A stretch of DNA of 64,000 nt from Gimesia aquarii (GCF_007748195.1 NZ_CP037920.1:3535501-3599500), one strand, 5' to 3'. Shown: positions 8,336 through 16,389, numbered from the stretch's first letter. The notes: generated by a model from the letters alone, not told the origin. Numbers and translations: made by a program.

Positions 8336-9466
8336 TCATTTGATGTTGAATGCCACCACGTTGCATCCATTGAATTTGGCGAATGCCAACAATTTTGATC
8401 CCATTTTTTTCTGTAATAATGACTGGTCCACGTTTTTTTCGTAGTGAATGGATTGAATCATCAACTTGTGATTGCTTCGATCTGCTTTGCAATCAATCCG
8501 GGCGACAAATCGGCTGCCCTGGAGGACCGGCAGAGAAAAATAGCCATACTTTCTTTTGGGTGCAGGGACGTAGCATTCAATCTTATAATCAAAATCAAAA
8601 AAGGTGATCAGCTTATTTCTTTGAATGATCAAATTGTCAAACGGGGATAAGATGTGAATTTTAGAGCCGACCCTGGGGATGTTCTCTAATGCTTGTCTGA
8701 GGGCAAAATAAGGCTCGTCAACTCCTTCTACAGCGACTTGGGATATCTCGCCGGCAGCCACCATTTCGTTGAGGGTCTTCAAAACGGTTTTCTTGGTTTG
8801 CGCTTTGCGCATGTAGGCAATTTCGCTTACAGAGGCTAAGCCATGATGTTGCAGCGTTCGTTGAATCAGGAATCGGGCATAGTCGGTTTCGCTCGGTAGT
8901 GTGGTGTCAACAGAACCAGGAATCACATTCTCCGGGAGATCGTATACTTTCTGGAATCCCTCACGGCGGGTGATTTCCAGTTTGCCTTCAAGAAACAGTC
9001 TCTCTAACGCTTTTTTGGCTGGTTTCCAATCCCACCATCCCGATTTCCCTTTCTTTGTCATCTCAAAGTCTTTGGATCGAAGCGGACCTTCTTTACGGAT
9101 CCTGGTTAAAACCTGTTTCATCATTTTCAAGTCTTTGGGATACCAGGAAGTCTCGCGTTTTTGAAATTCTTTCTTCAGTGGTAGCGAAAACCGGTAGTCT
9201 TTCATTGGCAGGTAAGAGGCGGCATGGCTCCAGTACTCAAACGCGTCTCGTGATTCAATGAGATTGTCCAGGTCGGTTGGACTATATTTTGGGTTTCGAC
9301 TCCAGAACACATGGTGATGAGCACGCTCCACGACAGAGATGGTATCAATCTGAACGTACCCCAGATGCTCAATGATTTGCACGGGATCTAAAGCGGGGCC
9401 TGACAGCTTCTGACTAGCCACCATTAAACGTTGTGCAGATTTCAATGGCAACTCGATCGTTTTCAT
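8336..9466 (-). CDS. YcaQ/AlkX-type winged-helix DNA-binding protein
   Basis: 376 residues from the ATG at 9464-9466 (MKTIELPLKSAQRLMVASQ); the frame extends upstream to 9562, but that part is not conserved-looking. Family pattern of HTH_42 (YcaQ) proteins: HLGYVQIDTISVVERAHHHV, then AFEYWSHAASYLPM (W-x-H-A-x-x-x-P), WWDWKPAKKALERL and LSPFDNLIIQRN near residue 275. Known members (YcaQ, AlkZ) are DNA glycosylases acting on interstrand crosslinks or alkylated bases. The motif holding the catalytic QxQ/QxD residues appears here as GYVQIDT, fitting the QxD form. It is alone on the minus strand. Confidence 0.8.
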   Translation of the reverse strand: MKTIELPLKSAQRLMVASQKLSGPALDPVQIIEHLGYVQIDTISVVERAHHHVFWSRNPKYSPTDLDNLIESRDAFEYWSHAASYLPMKDYRFSLPLKKEFQKRETSWYPKDLKMMKQVLTRIRKEGPLRSKDFEMTKKGKSGWWDWKPAKKALERLFLEGKLEITRREGFQKVYDLPENVIPGSVDTTLPSETDYARFLIQRTLQHHGLASVSEIAYMRKAQTKKTVLKTLNEMVAAGEISQVAVEGVDEPYFALRQALENIPRVGSKIHILSPFDNLIIQRNKLITFFDFDYKIECYVPAPKRKYGYFSLPVLQGSRFVARIDCKADRSNHKLMIQSIHYEKNVDQSLLQKKMGSKLLAFAKFNGCNVVAFNIK

Positions 9467-9761
9467 CTCGGGGATTTTTTTAGAGAACCTAAAAGGATAA
9501 TAGATCGACACAATCAGGCAACGTCCATTCTGCACCTGCCTGGGAATGATAAAGTTGCGCAAAACACATCAACGTGAGCGTAGAAAACGAAGTGTAAAAC
9601 CTCAAGTAAGAACTTGACTCGATCTTCTATTTTCCAAAAACAATTTCTTTATCGTCAGGATGGAAAAAGAGAGCAAGAATTATTTAGTTCAGCCAAGTCT
9701 TTAAAAGTTATTTTGAGAAGCGATTTTTTTCGAGCTTTGTTCTACCATTCAATTGAGTCGC

Positions 9762-10277
9762 TCATTTTGTGATTCCCCAGTTTGTTGTGGTTTTTAAACC
9801 CTGTGGTTCAACCACAATCATGGGAACGAAATACGGACGCCAGTGCCATGGGACGGCATCTCTTTCTGCAAGTTCAGCCGGGTTCTTACCAAGTTCTTTA
9901 TATAAAGCGTACTCAGCTGGTGGTCTTCCTACCATGCGACCTAGTTCGTATCCCTTGAGGATGCATCGCGTTTTGGTGGGAAGTCGAACATTGTCGACTT
10001 TGATTAGAATCGTCTTTTCCAGTTTTTTACCATCGACCGTGTCGATGACAATCGTATTGGATTCGACCTTTCCGTTGCCCTCATACAGCACACCTTCTAT
10101 TGTCAGATAAGTTCCAAGTGTGGCATTTAAATAACCACCAGGTTGGCGTGGTCGGAGAGGGGTTTTTTGTGCCGACTTGGTCACTTCTGGGGATTGAGCA
10201 TAAATGACTCTCACATTACCGGTTACAATGACCAATATGAGTACAGTAATAAGATAGAAGCAGGGAACGTGTTTCAC
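9762..10277 (-). CDS. Secreted protein of unknown function
   Basis: 171 residues with an N-terminal signal peptide (CFYLITVLILVIVTGNVRVI, cleavage likely after YAQ). The mature part has a beta-rich region (YLNATLGTYLTIEGVLYEGN) and a C-terminal PWHWRPYFVPMIVVEPQGL. No known domain recognised; it resembles planctomycete exported hypothetical proteins. GTG start at 10275-10277 with AAGGAG 8 bases upstream. Not linked to neighbours in an obvious operon. Confidence 0.65.
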   Translation of the reverse strand: MKHVPCFYLITVLILVIVTGNVRVIYAQSPEVTKSAQKTPLRPRQPGGYLNATLGTYLTIEGVLYEGNGKVESNTIVIDTVDGKKLEKTILIKVDNVRLPTKTRCILKGYELGRMVGRPPAEYALYKELGKNPAELAERDAVPWHWRPYFVPMIVVEPQGLKTTTNWGITK

Positions 10278-10405
10278 GACAAGACTCCTTCAGGGCATGG
10301 ACTGTGGTTACACTAAACGATTCTCTCTATGGTATTGCAGAAATTCCTGACAATACAAGATACGATAACCAGAATCGAACTGAAACATTCTCCGAAAAGA
10401 GAAAA

Positions 10406-10423
10406 TATTAATGGACTGGGTCA
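10406..10423 (+). repeat. Dispersed short repeat, diverged copy
   Basis: ATTAATGGACTGGGTCAC, matching AATAATGGACCAGGTC with three substitutions. It lies just beyond the 3' end of the sigma factor gene. Confidence 0.45.
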
Positions 10424-10453
10424 CTTTGAGGTACCTTGGTTCGTATTCCCATA

Positions 10454-11032
10454 TTAGCAATCGCCGGTATCACAAGATGGGTTACCTTCTGCTTTGCACT
10501 TGAGAATGTTTCCCTGTCTGTCGAACTGGAACTGGCAGCACTCTTTCAGCATTATTTCAAGAGTTTTACGGCCGCGTTGAACTCGGGATTTTGCTCCAGA
10601 GAGATATATTGATTCTCGCTCAGCGATTTCCTTTTGTGAGATGCCTTCCAGTTCGTACAGAGAGACGGCACGCTGTTGATCTTCAGGTAAATGGTGAATC
10701 AAAGCGGTCAGGCAACCGGCAACTTCTGTGTTCAGATTCTCAACGCTTTTCATTTCGGCAACTGCGTTCTGCGCGAGGTCATCATTTGGCACATCTCGTT
10801 TTTTGCGAAAATGATCAATCACGGCATTACGTGTGATTTGAAATACCCAGGCTTCCAGCCGCTCGATTTGATGGAGGTCCTCGATCTTTTGATGAATGCG
10901 GAGGAACACCGATTGTAAAATGTCATCCACATCCGCTGCCGAATTCACGCGCGAACTGACAAACTGGCGCAGCCGATCACTCAGCTCGCGCCAGATTTGT
11001 TCGGTTGTGATGTGGGAACTCTGGTCTTTCAT
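10454..11032 (-). CDS. sigZ: RNA polymerase ECF-type sigma factor, SigZ-like
   Basis: 192 residues from the ATG at 11030-11032, two bases after the stop of the upstream cysteine-rich peptide gene. Sigma region 2 is clear (DVDDILQSVFLRIHQKIEDL, then RLEAWVFQITRNAVIDHFRK), and region 4 is LPEDQQRAVSLYELEGISQK with the recognition helix SGAKSRVQRGRKTLEIML. The tail is unusual: CCQFQFDRQGNILKCKAEG, ending in NPSCDTGDC, so five cysteines follow region 4. SigZ proteins have the CCQFxFDxxGN tail. No anti-sigma factor gene is present. The tail and the coupled cysteine-rich peptide suggest metal or redox control, which is inference. Confidence 0.88.
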   Translation of the reverse strand: MKDQSSHITTEQIWRELSDRLRQFVSSRVNSAADVDDILQSVFLRIHQKIEDLHQIERLEAWVFQITRNAVIDHFRKKRDVPNDDLAQNAVAEMKSVENLNTEVAGCLTALIHHLPEDQQRAVSLYELEGISQKEIAERESIYLSGAKSRVQRGRKTLEIMLKECCQFQFDRQGNILKCKAEGNPSCDTGDC

Positions 11033-11034
11033 TG

Positions 11035-11184
11035 CTAACAGCAACCCGATTGATCAGATTGAGAACGCACCTTGTTTGGGCAACAACTTTGTGTAGCACA
11101 ACAACAAACACAGCAACAGTTTATTGTACAACACGCGTTGTTTTCATCACACTTAGAACTGTTTTCATTCGATTGATCAGTCAT
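11035..11184 (-). CDS. 49-residue cysteine-rich peptide coupled to the sigma factor
   Basis: The ORF could start at 11292, but the ATG at 11182-11184 has a strong ribosome binding site (AAAAGGAG, 5-base spacer), giving MTDQSNENSSKCDENNACC. The peptide has 13 cysteines in 49 residues, including runs CCTINCCCVCCC and CC doublets at 34-35 and at the C-terminus. This is metallothionein-like in composition but matches no metallothionein family I can name. Its stop (TAG, 11035-11037) is two bases from the sigma factor ATG, so translation is coupled. A role in binding or sensing thiophilic metals, or in a disulfide switch, is inferred. Confidence 0.7.
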   Translation of the reverse strand: MTDQSNENSSKCDENNACCTINCCCVCCCATQSCCPNKVRSQSDQSGCC

Positions 11185-11300
11185 TTTTTCTCCTTTTCGA
11201 ATTCGTGAAAATGGGACAGTCACTCGTTCCGTCACACATAAAGACGTATTGAATTCGAAAAAGACGCAACTCTGACCAGTTTTTTCATTCAATCAATGAA

Positions 11301-11334
11301 AAGTGTTCGGGTAACCTGAGTCGCCCGAACACTT
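11301..11334 (-). terminator. Terminator after the receiver-domain gene
   Basis: Perfect 11-bp stem AAGTGTTCGGG / CCCGAACACTT (11301-11311 and 11324-11334) with a 12-base loop, followed on the minus strand by TTTTC. It lies 24 bases past the stop of the receiver gene. Confidence 0.7.
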
Positions 11335-11357
11335 CACTCGTGCCACGCTTGGTGGTC

Positions 11358-11813
11358 TTAAATGATCGCATCCTCTGCAAGGCATTTTTTCTTTTTTTGA
11401 AGTGAGGCGTAATGAGCTACTAAATTGATAAGTTTGTCACGATCGACTGGTTTGGTTGTATAATTATCACAACCGGCGGCAACACAGGAATCTCGATCAT
11501 ATAGACTGGTATGAGCGGTGATGGCGATAATCGGACTGGTATAACCTGCATCACGTAATTTTTTTGTGGCTTCATTTCCATCGATTGACGGCATCTGAAT
11601 ATCCATCAGAATGACGTCAAAGGGGAACCCGTGATCACGCGCTTCCATAGCAAGATCGTAGGCAATCTGCCCATCTTCCGCGATGAACACTTCAGCGCCC
11701 GCCTGCTTCAAGTAATATGAGACCAGCCTTTGGTTATCGGGCATATCTTCCGCTAAAAGAACCCGGCATTCGAGCTGGTTCTCCTGGTCTGTGGATTTGT
11801 CTTGATCGTTCAT
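11358..11813 (-). CDS. Stand-alone response regulator receiver protein
   Basis: 151 residues, a single REC domain: acidic pair AED at 21-23, phosphoacceptor Asp71 in VILMDIQMPSIDG, conserved Thr in AITAHT and Lys in TTKPVD near 121. There is no output domain. The C-terminal YASLQKKKKCLAEDAII is short and basic. The sequence is like the receiver modules of hybrid histidine kinases (DNQRLVSYYLKQAGAEV, IQMPSIDGNEATKKLR), so it may be a phosphotransfer partner for a kinase encoded elsewhere; no kinase gene is nearby. A hairpin terminator follows. Confidence 0.88.
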   Translation of the reverse strand: MNDQDKSTDQENQLECRVLLAEDMPDNQRLVSYYLKQAGAEVFIAEDGQIAYDLAMEARDHGFPFDVILMDIQMPSIDGNEATKKLRDAGYTSPIIAITAHTSLYDRDSCVAAGCDNYTTKPVDRDKLINLVAHYASLQKKKKCLAEDAII

Positions 11814-12085
11814 GATGAAGTTAGGCCTTTCTTCCGATACAAATGAGATTTTCCATCTGTTGAGCGTATCAACTCACGATTTCCGTATATTCAGACACTG
11901 GGTATCAAACTATAGAACACAATCGATGTCCGTGTGGGGAGGTAATCATCTGCATTTGTTTAAAAAAGAGAGGGCTAAGTCCCTCTGAATGCCTTAAAAG
12001 ATTTACCTCCATTCTGAGGTCCGGAATTCGAAAAGTCTTGCGAAACGATGGTCCCGTTCTCTTCAATGCCTTCCACTGACTGTCA

Positions 12086-12580
12086 TTAGGAAACGGCAAT
12101 CGACTCCAGCTCAGCAAGATGGCTGTCGGTATGGTGAAACATTTCTGTGAGGTGTTGACCAATCTGACCGTCGCCTTCCTCATCAGTCACCGAAGCAGTG
12201 ACATTCATTAACAGTTGTCTGGCGTTTTGCAATCGATCCAGGACCTCAGTGTGTGTATGGCTGCGTGCCCATCTTGCTTCGCGCTCATTATGCGTATCAG
12301 CATCGGGCCACGGGGCGTCTGGTGCTATCTCAAGATCAGTACCCCCATACCACTCTTCCACAGGGATTTCTGGACCGCCACGAAACATACCTTGGATGAC
12401 AGGCAGGCTTGTTTCTTCCCAGAACGCAAGATGGGCCAACATCTCCTTCACGGTCCAGCCATCACGGATACGTCGGTCAAAGCCTTCAGTTCCTAAACGA
12501 TTAATAACACGTGCCAGACGTTCCCGACTGGATTCAAGAAGTTTAAGTTTTTCGCTCGCCCACTTGCTCTGAGATCGCAT
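12086..12580 (-). CDS. DinB/MDMPI-fold protein
   Basis: 164 residues, all-alpha. The pattern LLESSRERLARVINRLG, then DGWTVKEMLAHLAFWEET (first metal-ligand His) and EMFHHTDSHLAELES (second and third His) is that of the DinB/ClbS/MDMPI four-helix-bundle superfamily. Members are metal-dependent thiol transferases or have unknown function. W-T-V-K-E-x-L-A-H-L-x-x-W-E is typical of the DfsB/DinB_2 group. It is alone and not linked to any pathway gene. Confidence 0.75.
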   Translation of the reverse strand: MRSQSKWASEKLKLLESSRERLARVINRLGTEGFDRRIRDGWTVKEMLAHLAFWEETSLPVIQGMFRGGPEIPVEEWYGGTDLEIAPDAPWPDADTHNEREARWARSHTHTEVLDRLQNARQLLMNVTASVTDEEGDGQIGQHLTEMFHHTDSHLAELESIAVS

Positions 12581-12841
12581 TTGTGGATTCCTTAGGAATG
12601 TTTTTTGTCCAGATGTTAAATCTGGCTAGAATATAAACAGACATTTAAGCATGACAAACTGTAAAAATCGTATCAAACTCAGGTGGTCTTTATCAAACGC
12701 AATGATCAAAAATGAATTGATTGTGTTAACCGAACCTCGCGTCTCTTAACGATGTCAGAAGATTCGAGTAAAACAGCATTCTGGTCTGTTCAATCTCCTT
12801 TTGTATGCCTCCTTTGCCTCGTAATAATGAAAGCCCATCTC

Positions 12842-13435
12842 ATGACCTGGTTAGAACCGATTACTCTTAATGGCCCTGGTGTTCGACTGGAACTGCTTGA
12901 TCAACGGCATCATGACGATCTTGCTGAGGCAGCGAGGGATGGCGCACTGTGGGAGCTCTGGTATACCTCCGTGCCTGGACCCGATGGTGTGGCAGCAGAA
13001 ATTCAAAGACGACTTGATTTGTTCGAACAGCAGCGAATGCTGCCCTTTGTGATTATTGAAGAATCATCGAACAAGGCCGTCGGTATGACCACATACATGA
13101 ATGTCGATGCAGCGAATCGGCGGGTTGAGATTGGATCAACCTGGCTCCGCAAATCGGTGCAGAAGACAGGACTTAACACGCAATGCAAACTACTCTTACT
13201 GACACATGCGTTTGAAGTATTGGATTGTATTGCCGTCGAGTTCCGAACGCATTTTTTCAACCGACAGAGTCGCGCTGGTATCGAACGTCTGGGAGCGAAG
13301 CTCGACGGAATCTTGCGAAACCATCAGATCTCACCGAACGGCACACTGCGAGACACGTGCGTTTATTCCATCATCGCCAGCGAATGGCCTACGGTGAAAG
13401 CACATCTGACATTTCAGGCAACACGTTCTCGTTGA
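12842..13435 (+). CDS. GNAT acetyltransferase, RimJ/RimL-like
   Basis: 197 residues from the ATG at 12842 (MTWLEPITLNGPGVRLELL); the frame opens earlier at 12752, but that part is not typical. It is a GNAT fold of the RimJ/RimL type: PFVIIEESSNKAVGMTTYMN, VEIGSTWLRKSVQKTGLN (in place of the usual E-I-G-Y-W-L pattern) and VEFRTHFFNRQSRAGIERLG, the last matching 'V-E-x-x-T-x-x-x-N-x-x-S-x-x-a-i-e-r-l-G'. It would acetylate an amine using acetyl-CoA; substrate unknown. Its last 114 bases recur in diverged form at 13777-13890. Confidence 0.82.
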   Translation: MTWLEPITLNGPGVRLELLDQRHHDDLAEAARDGALWELWYTSVPGPDGVAAEIQRRLDLFEQQRMLPFVIIEESSNKAVGMTTYMNVDAANRRVEIGSTWLRKSVQKTGLNTQCKLLLLTHAFEVLDCIAVEFRTHFFNRQSRAGIERLGAKLDGILRNHQISPNGTLRDTCVYSIIASEWPTVKAHLTFQATRSR

Positions 13436-13505
13436 AAGAGATTCGTAATACGATACTTGACTCACTGTATTTGTTTCTGTTTTTTTGCAGTAGAGTTCAG
13501 TATTT

Positions 13506-13730
13506 TTATTGGTCCTGATGAGGCAAGTGTTGTAGAACAGGCCATTCCGCGAAAGCCAGAAAATAGATTAGTACAATATTTACGATTGGAACTAAGATTC
13601 CAAGACTGATCCAGCCAGGGAACCCCGCTTTGGAACAGATCATCCAAAAGGGAGTCACTACGAAAATCAAAATGATTCCGATGGTGAGCAGTTCTAAAAG
13701 GCCGGGCATGAGAATGAATACGGTAGGCAT
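13506..13730 (-). CDS. Small membrane protein, DUF5684/DUF805-like
   Basis: 74 residues with two hydrophobic helices (LLELLTIGIILIFVVTPFW, and ISLGILVPIVNIVLIYFLAF). The segment ICSKAGFPGWISLGILVPIVN is like the 'KAGxPGWxxxIPxYN' signature of small bacterial membrane proteins of the DUF5684/DUF805 type. Function unknown. It lies between a GNAT gene and the decayed copy of that gene's tail. Confidence 0.6.
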   Translation of the reverse strand: MPTVFILMPGLLELLTIGIILIFVVTPFWMICSKAGFPGWISLGILVPIVNIVLIYFLAFAEWPVLQHLPHQDQ

Positions 13731-13776
13731 AGGTAGAGTTTCCTTTGGTTTGCTGATTGAAGTCCGTTTATGGAGT

Positions 13777-13890
13777 CATCAGATCTCAGCTAACGGGACG
13801 CTACGAAATACGTCTGTTTATTCCATTATTACAAGCGAACGGCCAAACGTGAAAGCACACCTGACTTTTCAAACAACACGATCATGTTGA
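13777..13890 (+). pseudogene. Remnant of a GNAT acetyltransferase (C-terminal 37 codons)
   Basis: This stretch aligns without gaps to 13322-13435, the end of the intact GNAT gene, including the stop codon. I count 24 differences in 114 bases (about 79% identity). The frame reads HQISANGTLRNTSVYSIITS against HQISPNGTLRDTCVYSIIAS. Many changes are synonymous or conservative, so the duplicate was probably under selection before its front was lost. Upstream sequence does not match the acetyltransferase. Confidence 0.75.
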
Positions 13891-13896
13891 ATACGA

Positions 13897-14751
13897 TTAG
13901 AACACGGCACCCATGAAATCCGACCATCGATTGCGGTCGACAAAACCGTAGTGGCCGGCGTTTTCCCAAACATGAGTTGTGCAATCCGGTAATCGTTCTG
14001 CAAGACGAAGTGGCATTTTAATATCAAGGATATCATCGGCATCGCCGTAGAACAGTTCGACATGCTGATTGATCTCTTCCGGATCAAATCCCCAATCCCA
14101 GAGCGCCATGATCATTTCATAGATTCCTTCGCCCCCCTGAACCATGCCGGTGGTAAAAGAGGCTTCGAACATTTCGCGTTGTATCGGATCGCGAAGAAAA
14201 GTTTCCGCATCAGAGGGATCTTCCTGCGCGGTTGTCTCAACGAAGCTCGGAATATCTTTTAATGCTCTTTTTGCTTCACTATTGGAAGCCCATTTAATGA
14301 TGAAATGGAGGTGATGGAGTTTTGCGATCAGTTTCAGGTCTTTGTTGATCATCAGTTTGCCCATCCCTGGCTCATCGAGGGGAGAGACTGGTGAGGCCAG
14401 AACAATCTTCGTCACCCGTTTTGGGAGACGGTAGGCAATGGCGAGCGCATGAGGTGATCCACCCGAATGCCCCGCCACTGCAAATCGGTCTAATCTGAGT
14501 GAATCGGCTAACTCTTCCATGTCTTTGCCCCAATCGACCATCTTGCGTTTTTTTTGTGGAGAGGAGATACCCACTCCCGGTTGATCGGCGGCAATGACAC
14601 GGACACCCAGAGATTTGGTTAACGACTCGTCAGGGTTACGGATCAGTCGTGAGTCCGAAAGGCCGTGATTGAAGATCACTGGCGTACCATTTGGATCACC
14701 GTATTCGTCGTAGGCCAGAATTCGACCATCACTGAGCGTTAGTTTTTCCAT
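13897..14751 (-). CDS. Alpha/beta hydrolase
   Basis: 284 residues of alpha/beta hydrolase fold: oxyanion-region strand GTPVIFNHGLSDS, then VRVIAADQPGVGISSP, nucleophile elbow GHSGGS with Ser96, acid residue probably in YGDADDILDI, and catalytic His in NAGHYGF. The D-Q-P-G-x-G-x-S-x-P pattern is common in the esterase/haloperoxidase group. Cytosolic, as no signal peptide is seen. Substrate unknown. It is 115 bases downstream of an exported-protein gene on the same strand. Confidence 0.88.
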   Translation of the reverse strand: MEKLTLSDGRILAYDEYGDPNGTPVIFNHGLSDSRLIRNPDESLTKSLGVRVIAADQPGVGISSPQKKRKMVDWGKDMEELADSLRLDRFAVAGHSGGSPHALAIAYRLPKRVTKIVLASPVSPLDEPGMGKLMINKDLKLIAKLHHLHFIIKWASNSEAKRALKDIPSFVETTAQEDPSDAETFLRDPIQREMFEASFTTGMVQGGEGIYEMIMALWDWGFDPEEINQHVELFYGDADDILDIKMPLRLAERLPDCTTHVWENAGHYGFVDRNRWSDFMGAVF

Positions 14752-14865
14752 CTTGTATTCCGAGAATTGAGGGGGACTTTTATTTTCGGTAGCGCGTTTT
14801 TTAACTCTTCTCGTTGTTATGTTTGTTGTACCTGCCGAACGGCGTCCAGACGCCTTGAATTTTGA

Positions 14866-15507
14866 TCATCCTTTTTTGTCTTCCAGGATAACTTTCACTT
14901 TGACTGGAGGCGTGGTGACTTCGTATTTCTTGGGCTTGTTTTTTGGCTTTTTGTCATCGGGTAAGGGAAACGCTGGTAGCCCTGTGTAAACTGTATACGT
15001 GGCGGTGATCGTATATTCTCCCGGTTCGCTCCAATAGAACCAGGGAGTGCCGCCGTTTGGGTTGAGTGAGTCGATTGAGAGGCGATAACTCTTACCCGGC
15101 GCTATGGTCGGCTGGATGCTGCTGCCTGAAGACGCTCCTGATATTGATTTCAAATTATCCGGTTGCACGACTCCCGGTCCCTTAACTGTTAAGTCAGGGT
15201 AGCTAATCGCCCCTTTCGGCCAGATCATCACGTTCTCTTTACTGATATTCTTGAGTTCCAAAACAAGATCGACTTGCGGTGCAGCGGGTAGCTTGTCGCT
15301 GTCGGTTTCAGCTTCGATTCGCTTACGAAAGGCTTTTCCGCGGCGTTTTGGGGACAGGATGTATTTCGATTGATTCACGATTAATCTGGCTTCCACAGGC
15401 GAAGCCTTCGATTTTTTTATCGGTTCCTCTGCCAACAGGGGGACTGAGGTCGATATGAGGCAAACGATGACAGGCAATGATATGAAGCGGTTTGAATACA
15501 CAATCAT
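14866..15507 (-). CDS. Exported protein of unknown function
   Basis: Start chosen at the ATG 15505-15507 (MIVYSNRFISLPVIVCLIS), which has AGGGA upstream; the frame is open to 15561. A signal peptide of about 27 residues ends at PLLAEE. The mature part is beta-rich: VDLVLELKNISKENVMIWPK, then an immunoglobulin-like strand pattern ending in WSEPGEYTITATYTVYTG, and a lysine-rich tail. It looks like an Ig-like or BsuPI-like extracellular domain, common in planctomycete exported proteins. Function not known. Confidence 0.65.
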   Translation of the reverse strand: MIVYSNRFISLPVIVCLISTSVPLLAEEPIKKSKASPVEARLIVNQSKYILSPKRRGKAFRKRIEAETDSDKLPAAPQVDLVLELKNISKENVMIWPKGAISYPDLTVKGPGVVQPDNLKSISGASSGSSIQPTIAPGKSYRLSIDSLNPNGGTPWFYWSEPGEYTITATYTVYTGLPAFPLPDDKKPKNKPKKYEVTTPPVKVKVILEDKKG

Positions 15508-15699
15508 AATCCCTGTTAGAATATTGACCGATGACGAAACGCAAATGAAATAAAAACGCATGCTTTCGTTCTTCAGTTTACGCTATCTGATTATAGATGA
15601 GCCGTCAAGAAAATTATCCTCAAGATTACAGGCGATGAACTGTTGAGCGGGCATGAAGAGATAATTTCGCTTTAAGATGCCGTCACACACAAAAGTCGC

Positions 15700-15705
15700 T
15701 ATAAT
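15700..15705 (+). promoter_or_regulatory. Possible -10 box for the YdjM-like gene
   Basis: A perfect TATAAT at 15700-15705, 67 bases before the likely start at 15773. No convincing -35 box lies 16-18 bases upstream. Confidence 0.3.
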
Positions 15706-15758
15706 CCTGGACTGAAAGAAAGAATTTGATTTCATTTCAAATAACAAACGAGTTGATC

Positions 15759-15765
15759 AGGGAGG
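15759..15765 (+). promoter_or_regulatory. Ribosome binding site deciding an ATT start
   Basis: AGGGAGG at 15759-15765, seven bases before ATT (15773-15775). The first ATG-like alternative in frame is TTG at 15806, which has no Shine-Dalgarno sequence and would cut off the conserved PFTPFHFCPG start. Confidence 0.6.
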
Positions 15766-15772
15766 ACAACCA

Positions 15773-16276
15773 ATTCCGTTTACACCATTTCACTTTTGTC
15801 CGGGATTGCTCGCCAAAGCGTTTAGCCCTCGTTATTTCTGGCTTACTTCGTTTGTGTTGGCAAATGTCCTCATTGATTTAGAAGTTCTTTACTATCTCAG
15901 CAAAAATGACCCACCAATTCATCGATACCTGCACACCTATCTTGGTGGCATTGTCATGGGGGTATTCGCCGGTTTGCTGATGTTTGCTGTCATTCAGATA
16001 GCATGTCGGGTTTTACCAGCACATTCGCGCTGGAGAGTAAAGGTAATACAGGCACCAAAATTACAACTGCTCTGGCAATCGCTAATTGCCGGTCTCATCG
16101 GTGGGGTGACTCATATTTTTCTGGACAGTCTGATGCATGAAGAGATGAATCCGTTTTGGCCAATTGCGGATGGAAATGGATTGGCTGGGATGGTCAGCGT
16201 CGGCACTCTTCATATCGGGCTGGCAGTGACTGGCCTCTTCGGCCTGATATTCAGGCTTCTGCTTCGCGAATCGTGA
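15773..16276 (+). CDS. YdjM/DUF457-like membrane metal-dependent hydrolase, ATT start
   Basis: 167 residues if read from ATT (15773): (M)PFTPFHFCPGLLAKAFSPR. Related planctomycete proteins, as I recall them, begin MPFTPFHFGPG, so the conserved start is present but the codon is ATT; a strict ATG/GTG/TTG rule would start at TTG 15806 and lose 11 residues. Membrane helices cover about 15-32, 50-75, 95-115 and 135-160. Conserved polar residues fit a membrane-bound metal hydrolase: HF, LIDLE, HRYLHT and THIFLDSLMHEEMNPFWP. Function of the family is unproven. The next gene, another GNAT, starts 113 bases downstream. Confidence 0.65.
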   Translation: MPFTPFHFCPGLLAKAFSPRYFWLTSFVLANVLIDLEVLYYLSKNDPPIHRYLHTYLGGIVMGVFAGLLMFAVIQIACRVLPAHSRWRVKVIQAPKLQLLWQSLIAGLIGGVTHIFLDSLMHEEMNPFWPIADGNGLAGMVSVGTLHIGLAVTGLFGLIFRLLLRES

Positions 16277-16389
16277 GAATTCCGTTTTCTTCGCTGCCTT
16301 TTACAGCTATAAACGGTGTTTCAGAAAGTTTGATCTACTGCATCTTGCAGGCTGTGAAACTAAGGCAGTATTATGCACTTGTATTCCGT

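Noticed and set aside
11905-12183. 92-residue minus-strand ORF between the receiver gene and the DinB-fold gene
   Set aside because: It overlaps the end of the DinB-fold gene out of frame and reads as translated intergenic DNA.
13630-13890. 86-residue plus-strand ORF containing the GNAT tail copy
   Set aside because: Only the last 38 codons resemble a protein; the first half is antisense to the small membrane gene, so I call a pseudogene fragment instead.
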